A stretch of DNA of 64,000 nt, from assembly GCF_900458895.1 (NCBI RefSeq), contig NZ_LR962863.1, positions 2,108,001-2,172,000 of the forward strand. Reading direction: 5' to 3'. Positions within the stretch are counted from its first letter, which is position 1, and each line of letters begins with the position of its first letter. The notes below the pieces were generated by a model. The model was not told where the DNA came from and searched no databases. It saw only the letters and a program-made list of their open reading frames with translations. Below, one piece after another: positions 9,026-16,649 of the stretch. The stretch comes from Staphylococcus schleiferi. Lineage in GTDB: Bacteria; Bacillota; Bacilli; Staphylococcales; Staphylococcaceae. Both the position numbers and the translations under genes were made by a program.

Positions 9026-10202
9026 AAACACCTCTGATTATAATCGAAAAAGCAACAATTGTTATTAAAATTGTTGATAAAATAACAATAGTATACTTAA
9101 CACCTAGTACATTAACTATAAAACCTGATAAAGCCAATCCCAAAGGATAGCCTGCTGTACTAAAAGAATAAAATAAAGAAAATATTTCCCCTTGATTTTG
9201 CTCAGGTATATTTTCTTGTATATAAGTCTTAGAAAATATCATTGCTGGAACAGAAATAATGCCAAATAATAATGCTAGCAAAAGAAAGAAAAATTCATTA
9301 TTAGATATACCTATAGCAAAAAATATTACTCCATGCGCTATGATAGAAAAATCAATGATCTTTCTATTACTTCTAACTTTTAACTTAGAAATAATAACAC
9401 TTCCTACAACTATGCCTAAAGACAAAAGAGATGAAAATAAAGAAAATATTATTGGACTATCACCAATTTCACTCTTAATAAATATAGGTATCACAACCGG
9501 ATATACCCCCCATATAAATAGATTCCAAAATGAGTTATTTATTAACAATGATAAAACACTAGTTTCTTTTAAAATTTTTTTCAAAGAATAATTTTTTGAA
9601 ATATCTTTTTGAGCTATGTCACTAAGTTTTTTATTATCCAATTTATTTATAAGTTTTAAAAATAGAAATAATGAAATTAAAAATGTAATTGCATTCACTA
9701 TAAAACCAATACTATTATAATGAAAATTCAAGAAAATCCCTGAAATAATCGGCCCTAGAATAAGCGCTATATCAAATTGGATATAATGAATACTATTAGC
9801 GGATATTAACTCATTTTTATTAACAACTTTAGGTATTAAAATATTTGATAATATATCATTAGCTGATGAAAACGTACCCGAAATAAAGAGTAAAATGAAT
9901 ACTATATATACATTATTATCGTATAATAATATTGGTATTATAAAAAACACTATAGCTCTTGATAAAAACGATATATATGTAATTATTTTTATATTTTTAT
10001 CAATTAGTCTCCCAATTAATGGAGAAAATAGAATTGCAGGTACTTCTAAACAAAGTAATGCGATGGCAATATAAATAGGTTGATTAGTTATAGAATATAT
10101 CAACCAAACTAAAAATAAATTAGCCATGGCATCTCCTAGATTTGAAATAAAACTACCACTAATTAAACTCAAAAAATTCTTTTGTTTTAAAATTGAAATC
10201 AT
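9000..10202 (-). CDS. MFS efflux transporter (EntS/Mef-like, MFS_3)
   Basis: A 400-residue, about 12-helix transporter. The start FLSLISGSFISNLGDAM and the helix 2-3 loop PLIGRLIDKN match the drug-exporter branch that includes macrolide Mef and siderophore EntS pumps. RBS GCGAGG lies 10 bases before the ATG, 4 bases after the DUF6065-like gene stop. The HTH_42 gene starts inside its 3' end. Very AT-rich codon use (many Ile, Asn, Lys codons ending in A/T) separates it from the flanking core genes. Substrate unknown; its position suggests export of a compound made or met by this operon. Confidence 0.85.
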   Translation of the reverse strand: MISILKQKNFLSLISGSFISNLGDAMANLFLVWLIYSITNQPIYIAIALLCLEVPAILFSPLIGRLIDKNIKIITYISFLSRAIVFFIIPILLYDNNVYIVFILLFISGTFSSANDILSNILIPKVVNKNELISANSIHYIQFDIALILGPIISGIFLNFHYNSIGFIVNAITFLISLFLFLKLINKLDNKKLSDIAQKDISKNYSLKKILKETSVLSLLINNSFWNLFIWGVYPVVIPIFIKSEIGDSPIIFSLFSSLLSLGIVVGSVIISKLKVRSNRKIIDFSIIAHGVIFFAIGISNNEFFFLLLALLFGIISVPAMIFSKTYIQENIPEQNQGEIFSLFYSFSTAGYPLGLALSGFIVNVLGVKYTIVILSTILITIVAFSIIIRGVYANIKQTN

Positions 10203-10206
10203 TATA

Positions 10207-10857
10207 CTAACCTCGCAGGTATTCTACATTTAACTTATAATCCAATTTAACGACATATATTCGACACAATAAATCGCCTTTATTTATTTTATGTTCAACT
10301 ATAGGTTCTATTGCTATAGATAATCCCAAACCAGTGTCATTCATCTCTTTTAATTTTTTTTCATTTAAAATACCAGGATGAATTCTAAATCTTGATTCTC
10401 CTTCAATTGGTTGTATTAATATTGAATAGCCTTCTGGGATCTCTATTCCCCATCCTAACCTCCATTCTAAACTACCTTGCCCATTAGGTATAAACACAGG
10501 ATGCCAACTTCCATTGCTGAAATATTGATATAACCTAAACCAATTTGAATTTCGAATACCGATATATATTTTTTCTCTTTTTATCCAAAAAGTAGTTTCA
10601 GTAAACTCTGATAGTTTGTTTAATTCCATCTCATCATTTACGCTAACTTGAGTTTCTACCAATGGTTCACACGTAATATCAAATGGTGCCAAGACTTCTA
10701 AAGATGTCTCTATAGCTAACTTATACGGCCAACACTTTCCTTTAACTCTTTCTTGAGAAAGCCATCTTAATCCTTCGTATTGATTTGAAAGATTTCCAGT
10801 AGCTCCTTTTTTTGGTAATTCAGTCCATTTAAAAAGTTCTAGTATATTTATATTCAT
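10207..10857 (-). CDS. Uncharacterised protein resembling the DUF6065 family
   Basis: A 216-residue soluble protein with no signal peptide. It has LRWLSQERVKGKCWPYKLAI followed by LEVLAPFDI, then WRLGWGIEIPEGYSILIQP and a C-terminal DLLCRIYVVKL. This pattern (R-x-C-x-P near an N-terminal beta core, then a W-G and EGYS segment) recalls DUF6065, a family with no established reaction; the match is from memory and uncertain. I chose ATG 10857 because GAGGAG lies 8-9 bases upstream; a longer reading frame would overlap the terminator and the preceding gene. Second gene of the island operon. Confidence 0.55.
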   Translation of the reverse strand: MNINILELFKWTELPKKGATGNLSNQYEGLRWLSQERVKGKCWPYKLAIETSLEVLAPFDITCEPLVETQVSVNDEMELNKLSEFTETTFWIKREKIYIGIRNSNWFRLYQYFSNGSWHPVFIPNGQGSLEWRLGWGIEIPEGYSILIQPIEGESRFRIHPGILNEKKLKEMNDTGLGLSIAIEPIVEHKINKGDLLCRIYVVKLDYKLNVEYLRG

Positions 10858-10879
10858 ACTATTAATCTCCTCAAAACTA

Positions 10880-10906
10880 TAAAAAAGGGAGTATCCCCCT
10901 TTTTTA
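10880..10906 (-). terminator. Intra-operon hairpin after the beta-propeller gene
   Basis: On the minus strand AAAAAAGGGGGATACTCCC followed by TTTTTTATAG forms an 11-bp stem with a short loop and T-run. It starts at the stop codon of the propeller gene. It is placed to terminate most transcripts after gene 1, giving lower expression of the three downstream genes. Confidence 0.75.
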
Positions 10907-11893
10907 TACCGTTGTACTATTGTTAGTTTCATAAGTATTAATAAGTGTTTCTGAACTTGGTTCATATATAGATACACTACAAGGTCCTAATCCTGTTTTA
11001 ACATATCCCTTTCTTTCTAACGTTTTCAGGTCTACTACAGATAAACCGTCGCCATCTTGATTATATTTACTAATCATAGTTCGTTTAAAAGCTGAAACAT
11101 ATAGAGTTTCGCTTTCCTCATCAATTTTTAATCCTCTAGGTGTAGGACCAACATCAATATGTTTTATTTCTTCATTTTTATTTATATCAATTGCACTTAC
11201 TGAATTCGAAGCTTCACAACTTACATATACAAGGTTTTTATAAGGATCAGCTATAACAGCTCTTGGTCCATAGCCTACGGGTATTTCAGTAATCAATGTC
11301 TTTTTATGCAAATCAATAACACTTACAGAATGCCTATGAGTATTTGCTGTATAGACATTATAGTTTTTGTGTGTAAATGCGTGATATGGTTTAGCATTTT
11401 CGCCTAATTCAACTATTGAACTAATTTTTGAATCTAAAATATTCTCACCTAATTCAATAATATAAATACTATCTGAACCAGAGCAAGGTACACTTAAATA
11501 TTTCCCATCTGAAGATACAGATAAAAATCTAGGGTTCTCGCCAACCTTAATACGTGAAATTTCCTGATCATTTTCAGTTGAAACAATAGAAACATCGCTT
11601 GATCCCGAATTAGAAACATATATAATTTCTTTGTTAGGATCGACACATACCCCCCTAGGAGCCAGTCCTACTTTGATTTTGCTATCTTCTTTGTTATTTG
11701 TAAGGTCTATTTTTGAAATTGTATCACCTGCGCAATTACAAACGTAACCATAAGGCAAGCTTTTGTGTAAAGCCATACTACCTCTAGGACTCCCTCCTAC
11801 AGGAATCCTAGTTAATTCGCTCTCCTGCTTACTACTAATTACAGAAATGTCATTTGAATCAGTATTAGTTACATAAATAAACTTTTCTTTCAT
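10904..11893 (-). CDS. YVTN-repeat beta-propeller protein (YncE-like)
   Basis: A 329-residue protein made of about seven repeats of roughly 42 residues, each ending like DISVIS...ELTRIPVGGSPRG. Examples are YVTNTDSNDISVIS, YVSNSGSSDVSIVS, YTANTHRHSVSVID and YVSCEASNSVSAID. This is the YVTN/YncE seven-bladed propeller. No signal peptide or anchor is visible, so it is probably cytoplasmic, unlike E. coli YncE. Perfect RBS GGAGGTGTTTTC before ATG. It is the first gene of the operon and is followed by a terminator-like hairpin. Function unknown; propellers commonly bind proteins, DNA or small ligands, and some are enzymes. Confidence 0.85.
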   Translation of the reverse strand: MKEKFIYVTNTDSNDISVISSKQESELTRIPVGGSPRGSMALHKSLPYGYVCNCAGDTISKIDLTNNKEDSKIKVGLAPRGVCVDPNKEIIYVSNSGSSDVSIVSTENDQEISRIKVGENPRFLSVSSDGKYLSVPCSGSDSIYIIELGENILDSKISSIVELGENAKPYHAFTHKNYNVYTANTHRHSVSVIDLHKKTLITEIPVGYGPRAVIADPYKNLVYVSCEASNSVSAIDINKNEEIKHIDVGPTPRGLKIDEESETLYVSAFKRTMISKYNQDGDGLSVVDLKTLERKGYVKTGLGPCSVSIYEPSSETLINTYETNNSTTV

Positions 11894-11989
11894 GAAAACA
11901 CCTCCATTTTTATACTTTAATTAATATACTAAAAATTCTGAAAAGTCAACTAAATATACAAAAATAGTAATTATTCATATAAAATGTCC

Positions 11990-12199
11990 TTATTCGAATT
12001 TTTTATTAATATACGTATCTGTCATTGCTATGGGTTGTCTTGCAAAATTAAATTCATAATATAATTTGTTCATATCCTTGATATAGTAGCTACCAGCAAC
12101 GGAAAAACTATTCTAACAACTCATTAAATACAATAATTCGTTATCGCTAACCTTCTTTAACGCTACATCTTTAGAATTTTTATCTATACTCAATAACAC
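11990..12199 (-). pseudogene. Small ORF (70 codons) with an internal amber stop
   Basis: GTG at 12199 follows AGGAGGTTTGAC, a strong RBS. The frame reads LLSIDKNSKDVALKKVSDNE to MSC, then TAG at 12113-12115. It continues in the same frame as NSFSVAGSYYIKDMNKLYYE and ends INKKFE. The TAG most likely replaced a TGG tryptophan codon. It starts 22 bases after the restored DUF1002 stop and is probably the last gene of that module. No family recognised. Confidence 0.55.
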
Positions 12200-12220
12200 G
12201 TCAAACCTCCTATTCATTGA

Positions 12221-13198
12221 TTAAAAAATACGATTAAATAAACTTGAAATGAAATCTATGATAGTCTGAATAATTTGTAAAATGCTATCCCAAATTTTTT
12301 GTAAAAAGTTTCTATTTTCTTCTGTGTTTAAATCTTTAGCTTTTTCCTTAGCTTTATCTAATAAATCGCCTGAATTTTTTCTATACTTTTCAAAGCGACT
12401 TTTGCATTTTTAGCAAATGCTTTAGGATCTGAAGTTAAAGCGTTAGAATTTGCAACATTAGCCCTATTTTCAGTTATCATTTGTTTTTGATTATCTGTTA
12501 AAGTTCCAGACAATCCTCTTTCATCAAGCACTTTATTAACTATGTCTTCAACTTGTTTTGGCGTAATCTGTTCATCTTGTTTTTTCTTTATATCTGCTAA
12601 CTGTTGTTTAATATCTGCTATAGACGCGTTTAAAGCTTCGTCTGAATACCCATATTTATTTTGATTTTCTTCAGATATTGAAGTTAAATCTTGCATTTCT
12701 TTATTTGAGTTTTGGATATCTTCAGAATTTAATTTGTTACCTTTTTCTTCATAAGCTTTATAAATACCTGCTAACGCACCTTCTCCAGTAACTTTTTCAA
12801 CTGAAGCTATATGAATTTCAGCGTCTTTAATACCTGCTGTGATTGACGCGTTTTGATATTGTTCACTTGTAACCTTTGTAATGTTATCAGGTGTGTCTAT
12901 TTCCACATCTACACCATTACCCCATTTTTTATGCTTAATAGTTGTACTTGAATATATATAACTTAAATTACCACTATTAGGAATATATTTACTAACGTCA
13001 TCTGTTGTTACGCTGTATGTTTCATAGTCATCTTTCACGCCTAAATCATCTTCAGTCTGTTGTAAACCTTGACCTTCAAGATCAGCGCCCTTTATAAAAA
13101 ACAGGCTTATCCCAATCTTACTTTTTTTCTGCTTTGGCCATACCTGGAACAGTTAATAATAATGTTACTACTGCTGTACTAACCATTAATTTTTTCAT
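12221..13198 (-). pseudogene. Secreted DUF1002-family protein, frame broken near both ends
   Basis: The start ATG 13198 gives a signal peptide MKKLMVSTAVVTLLLTVPGM-AKA that runs into TAA at 13118-13120. The main frame then resumes with GADLEGQGLQQTEDDLGVKD and continues through the DUF1002 body (YSVTTDDVSKYIP, ALAGIYKAYEEKG). Near 12380 the frame is lost again in an A run: the natural C-terminus (KYRKNSGDLLDKAKEKAKD, ending IIDFISSLFNRIF) lies one frame over and stops at 12221. With one base corrected at each end the gene would encode about 325 residues. DUF1002 proteins are exported proteins of unknown role. It lies 16 bases after the nuclease gene. Confidence 0.8.
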
Positions 13199-13214
13199 TT
13201 TTATTTAACCCTTT

Positions 13215-14075
13215 TTAATAGTTATAACTACCGTCCTTATAATTAATCTGAACGCCTTCTTGTTTATTCGCAATCCAAACATTGATATTTATTGTTTGGC
13301 CGTCATCATTAATTGAGTAGGCTCTAACGTGTGAACCTCTTGGCACAAGTTCATCATCTTTATAAACGGGCGTAACTTCATAAAACACTTTTGTTTCAGG
13401 ATTATCATACATTGCATTTCTTATTTGCGTTTCAGGATAACCCATGCCCCCACCTTCAGGGTCTTTATTAGATCCAACATTTTGCGCCCTAGTACCTAAT
13501 GTTAAATTATGTGTTTCCATATCTCCGCCCAATGACCAGGCAAGCGAATGAGATTTATTATATATATAACCCCTATACCCATCTAATTGTAATATTTGGT
13601 TGTTTGAGTTCTCGCCTTCCCATGCCTGCTTTTCAGGGTTATATGTTCCATCTTTATACTCCCCAGCTACATGAACACCGTAATCAAATGATGGTCTTTT
13701 TTGTGCTTTTGAAGAATGACTTTGAACAGCTTCATTTGTAATCAACGCTTTAACTTTGCCTGCTCTACCGTATTTATCCAAATCAGGATAATCGGCCCAA
13801 AAACGGTCATTACCTTTTTTATTTAATAAATTTTGATCTTCCTGACTTAATTCTGTCTTGTTGTCGTTTATAAAAGCATAGTTTTCACTATTAGTTTCAG
13901 CACCAATAAGTTTTATATCTTCTTTACTGTTTTTTATTTCAGGTGTATCTGATTTACTGAAATCACTAATAGTTGTTATTAAATTATCAACTTCATTTAT
14001 TGCCTTTTCTGTATCACAACCACTTAATACAATAAGTGATAATAATAAGGCTATCAGTGGTTTAAATATCTTCAT
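13215..14075 (-). CDS. Lipoprotein DNA/RNA non-specific endonuclease (streptodornase-like)
   Basis: A 286-residue predicted surface lipoprotein: the signal peptide ends LIVLSGC, a lipobox with Cys at about residue 20, followed by a low-complexity linker (about 21-90) and a nuclease domain. The core IYNKSHSLAWSLGGDMETHN followed by LTLGTRAQNVGSNKD and GGGMGYPE matches the His-metal finger of streptococcal Spd/EndA-type nucleases; the His in KSHS is the expected general base. RBS AAAGGAG lies 8 bases before ATG. It would act outside the membrane, degrading nucleic acid for nutrition, trap escape or competition. Its partner HTH and DUF1002 genes suggest one transcription unit. Confidence 0.85.
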   Translation of the reverse strand: MKIFKPLIALLLSLIVLSGCDTEKAINEVDNLITTISDFSKSDTPEIKNSKEDIKLIGAETNSENYAFINDNKTELSQEDQNLLNKKGNDRFWADYPDLDKYGRAGKVKALITNEAVQSHSSKAQKRPSFDYGVHVAGEYKDGTYNPEKQAWEGENSNNQILQLDGYRGYIYNKSHSLAWSLGGDMETHNLTLGTRAQNVGSNKDPEGGGMGYPETQIRNAMYDNPETKVFYEVTPVYKDDELVPRGSHVRAYSINDDGQTININVWIANKQEGVQINYKDGSYNY

Positions 14076-14087
14076 TGCATTACTCCT

Positions 14088-14336
14088 TTACTCAAATTGT
14101 TCAGCAATCCAAAAATATTTAGTGTAACTTTTATTCTCATAATAAAATAAAGGCTTAGGCACAACTTTAAAATTTTTATTTTTGACGTGCATAGTAACAT
14201 TTTGTCTTGTTACACCTAATCTTTCAGCTACTTCATTAACATCTATGAGTTGCTGTGGTTCAGAACTTTCACGAATTAAATCATCTAAATTATTACTTTG
14301 AAGCTTACCAGTATAAATAGTGTTGTTTTTCTCCAT
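14088..14336 (-). CDS. Small helix-turn-helix DNA-binding protein
   Basis: An 82-residue protein with a helix-turn-helix, VNEVAERLGVTRQNVTMHVK (about 36-55), followed by a short wing-like tail (FYYENKSYTKYFWI). I chose ATG 14336 (MEKNNTIYTG) because GAAGG lies about 10 bases upstream. It is the first gene of the nuclease module, 12 bases before the nuclease RBS region. It may regulate the module or be a plasmid-type accessory regulator. An inverted repeat that could be its operator lies upstream at 14391-14430. Confidence 0.65.
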   Translation of the reverse strand: MEKNNTIYTGKLQSNNLDDLIRESSEPQQLIDVNEVAERLGVTRQNVTMHVKNKNFKVVPKPLFYYENKSYTKYFWIAEQFE

Positions 14337-14390
14337 AATATACACACCTTCATTCACTGCTATTTCATGCTGTAAATGGCGGTTATAAAA

Positions 14391-14430
14391 TGTAGGAAAA
14401 TGGCGGAATGAAAATGCTGTTTTTCCTACA
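14391..14430. repeat. Inverted repeat TGTAGGAAA ... TTTCCTACA with T-run
   Basis: Nine to ten paired bases separated by about 20 bases, followed on the plus strand by TTTTTTATTTT. The octamer AATGGCGG occurs just upstream (about 14385) and again inside the loop. It sits in the promoter region of the HTH gene, so it may be an operator, or a terminator reading rightward. Confidence 0.45.
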
Positions 14431-14492
14431 TTTTTTATTTTCTAAAATATATAATCATGTCTTAACTCAATCTTTGAATGGAGGTTGTTTGA

Positions 14493-15068
14493 TTGAGACA
14501 TGATATATACGAAGGAGTGTTATTTTACATTATGAAAGGCATAAAACCAAATTACGCTGAGCTGGCTAGACAATATCATTGCGATCCAAGGACAGTTAAA
14601 AAATATTATGAAGCTGGGAAAGGCAATGAGTTGAAAAAATTAAAAACAAAGAAAACGGCAAAGAGAGTATCAAAATTAGAACCCTATAAAACGCTCATAG
14701 ACGAAAAATTAGAGTTAGGTTGTACGGCTATGGCGATTTATAAATATATTTCTGAAAAAGGATATGAAGGCAAGTATACGATTCTAAGAGAATATTGTAA
14801 GTAAAAGAAAGAAAAGGAAATTAAAAAAGCAACTATACGGGTAGAAAAACGCCCTGGTATAGCTGCTGAAGTAGACTGGAAAGAAGATATGGTCATGCAT
14901 GATAAATTTGGCAAACGTTATCAATTCAATATCTTTCTTTACGTTCTACACTATTCAAAAATGAAGTATATCACATTAACTTGGGATAGAAAACAAGATA
15001 CATTATTTCAATGTTTAAAAGAATCTTTTGAGCACACTGGAGGCGTTCCTAGGTTGTATATTTTTAAC
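14493..15068 (+). pseudogene. IS21-family transposase istA, 5' fragment
   Basis: The start is TTG 14493 after GGAGG. The N-terminus carries the helix-turn-helix YAELARQYHCDPRTVKKYYE typical of IstA. An in-frame TAA at 14802-14804 interrupts it. After the stop the same frame continues with RVEKRPGIAAEVDWKEDM, which holds the first catalytic Asp of the integrase core. The gene is then cut near 15068 by the ISL3 element, and istB is absent. Two lesions make it non-functional. Confidence 0.85.
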
Positions 15069-16535
15069 GGTTGGCGAAATATTCACTGACCGTTATTTTA
15101 ATTTTTGATATTAAAAAAGCACAAATATCTCTATAATTGTAAGTGCCTAAACCAACGATTAAGGAGATATTGTGCCTACCTGTAATGATATATCAGAAAT
15201 GCTTGGAATTAATATCAAAAATTTAAAAATCACTCAAAATCTAGGATTACATGTTCATAAAAACGTAAAGGCATTATTATACGAAGGCCAATTGACATAT
15301 CATCCCAGTGCTTGTGCGTGTTGTGGAATTAAAAATGATGCCCATTTAATTATTAAACATGGCTTTCGTAAAACGAAAGTTTATATGGGATTAATTTTTG
15401 AAAGACCTGCCTATTTAAAATTGAAGAAACAGCGCTTTTACTGTAAAGCTTGTCAACAAACCTTTACAGCTCAAACACCTTATATTCAACCCCGATGTAC
15501 CATCTCAAATGAGGTCAAATGCATGATGATCCGGAAACTATCTAAAGTCATCTCTGAAAAGGATGTCGCTGAAAGTCTATGTGTATCACCTTCAACTGTC
15601 CATCGCCATTTAAAAGAGGTAAGTGATTCGGTGAAGACGCAGGCACATCATGTTTTACCGGAGCACTTAGCTTTTGACGAATTCAAATCAACGAAAGGTG
15701 TCGAAGGTGCGATGAGCTTTATTTACTGTGATAGTGTAACCCATGATATCATCGATATTTTACCTGATCGTCGCAAACATAAATGAGAAGCCTATTTTTT
15801 AAAGTTCTCTAGAAAGCAACGTGAAAGAGTGAAAACCATCTCTATAGATATGTTTCCGCCTTATATCGCACTCATTCAAGACTTATTTCCTCATGCGGAG
15901 ATGATTATTGATCGCTTTCATATCGTGCAAGCAATCAATCGTGAAATCAATCGATGCCGAGTTCAAGTTATGAATGGTTTTAGGACAAAAGACAGACCTC
16001 AATATAATAAATTAAAGCGTTATTGGAAGTTACTATTAAAAGCGCCCTTAGATTTGGATCGAATGATATATCAGTCATACAGACTTTTTAAGTCTTGGCA
16101 GAGTCAATACAGTTTAGTTCAGTATTTATTGGGCCTTGATGAGAGACTCAAAGAGACATATGAAACAGGGCATCGTCTTTTAAGTGCTCTGAAATCAAAC
16201 GATATCCAGCAATTACAGTTCATCTTACAGTATTCAAAGACAAAAGATATTTCACAAGGCCTCAAGCGCGTCATTCAAACATTCATCAAATACTTGCCCT
16301 ATATCTCAAATACGATGCGTTACCCACATTTAACGAATGGGCCAATTGAGGGCATTAATAATAAAATAAAACTGATTAAACGGGTTTCTTATGGTTATAG
16401 AAATTTCTGGAATTTTAGGAATCGAATCTTAATCATTTCCAAGGTATTTGTAAGTGAATATAAAAAACGCATTAAACAACAAAATAACGTTGCTTAATGC
16501 GTTATCGTCTCGCCAACCGACGTTGACAAAGAACC
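15069..16535 (+). mobile_element. ISL3-family insertion sequence
   Basis: The right end reads CGCCAACCGACGTTGACAAA then GAACCC, the reverse complement of the usual ISL3/IS1181-like terminus. On the left only the inner part GGTTGGCGA is clear; the outer bases are degenerate or lost. It disrupts the IS21 istA gene and ends about 115 bases from the ltaS stop. Confidence 0.8.
15172..16497 (+). pseudogene. ISL3-family transposase with one in-frame stop
   Basis: GTG start after AAGGAGATATT. The N-terminal zinc finger is visible (SACACCGIKND, then FYCKACQQTF), followed by a helix-turn-helix (EKDVAESLCVSPSTVHRHLK) and the DDE-type core: LAFDEFKSTKG, MIIDRFHIVQAINREI, and the C-terminal NGPIEGINNKIKLIKR with the catalytic Glu. 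A TGA at 15784-15786 breaks the frame, but the same frame continues through EAYFLKFSRKQRERVKTI. The full product would be about 441 residues, normal for the family, so a single point mutation (or suppression) separates it from an intact gene. Confidence 0.88.
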
Positions 16536-16545
16536 CTATAAATAA

Positions 16546-16577
16546 AGGGGTCAAGACATTTATATGTCTCAACCCCT
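16546..16577 (-). terminator. Probable ltaS terminator
   Basis: AGGGGTcAAGACAT pairs with ATGTCTcAACCCCT (palindromic stem of about 13 bp). On the minus strand it is followed by TTATTTATAG, a weak T-run. It lies just downstream of ltaS and next to the ISL3 end. Confidence 0.6.
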
Positions 16578-16649
16578 AACCATTTCAAATGGGAAAGTTA
16601 TATTCCACAATGTCACTATTTGATATCAATAGCCTTATACAAACCGAAA

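Noticed and set aside
10858..10977. Longer start for the DUF6065-like protein
   Set aside because: It would overlap the propeller stop and terminator, and the added residues look non-coding; GAGGAG supports ATG 10857.
15172..16497. Treating the ISL3 transposase as two genes
   Set aside because: Both parts are in the same frame separated by one TGA, and the motifs are continuous.
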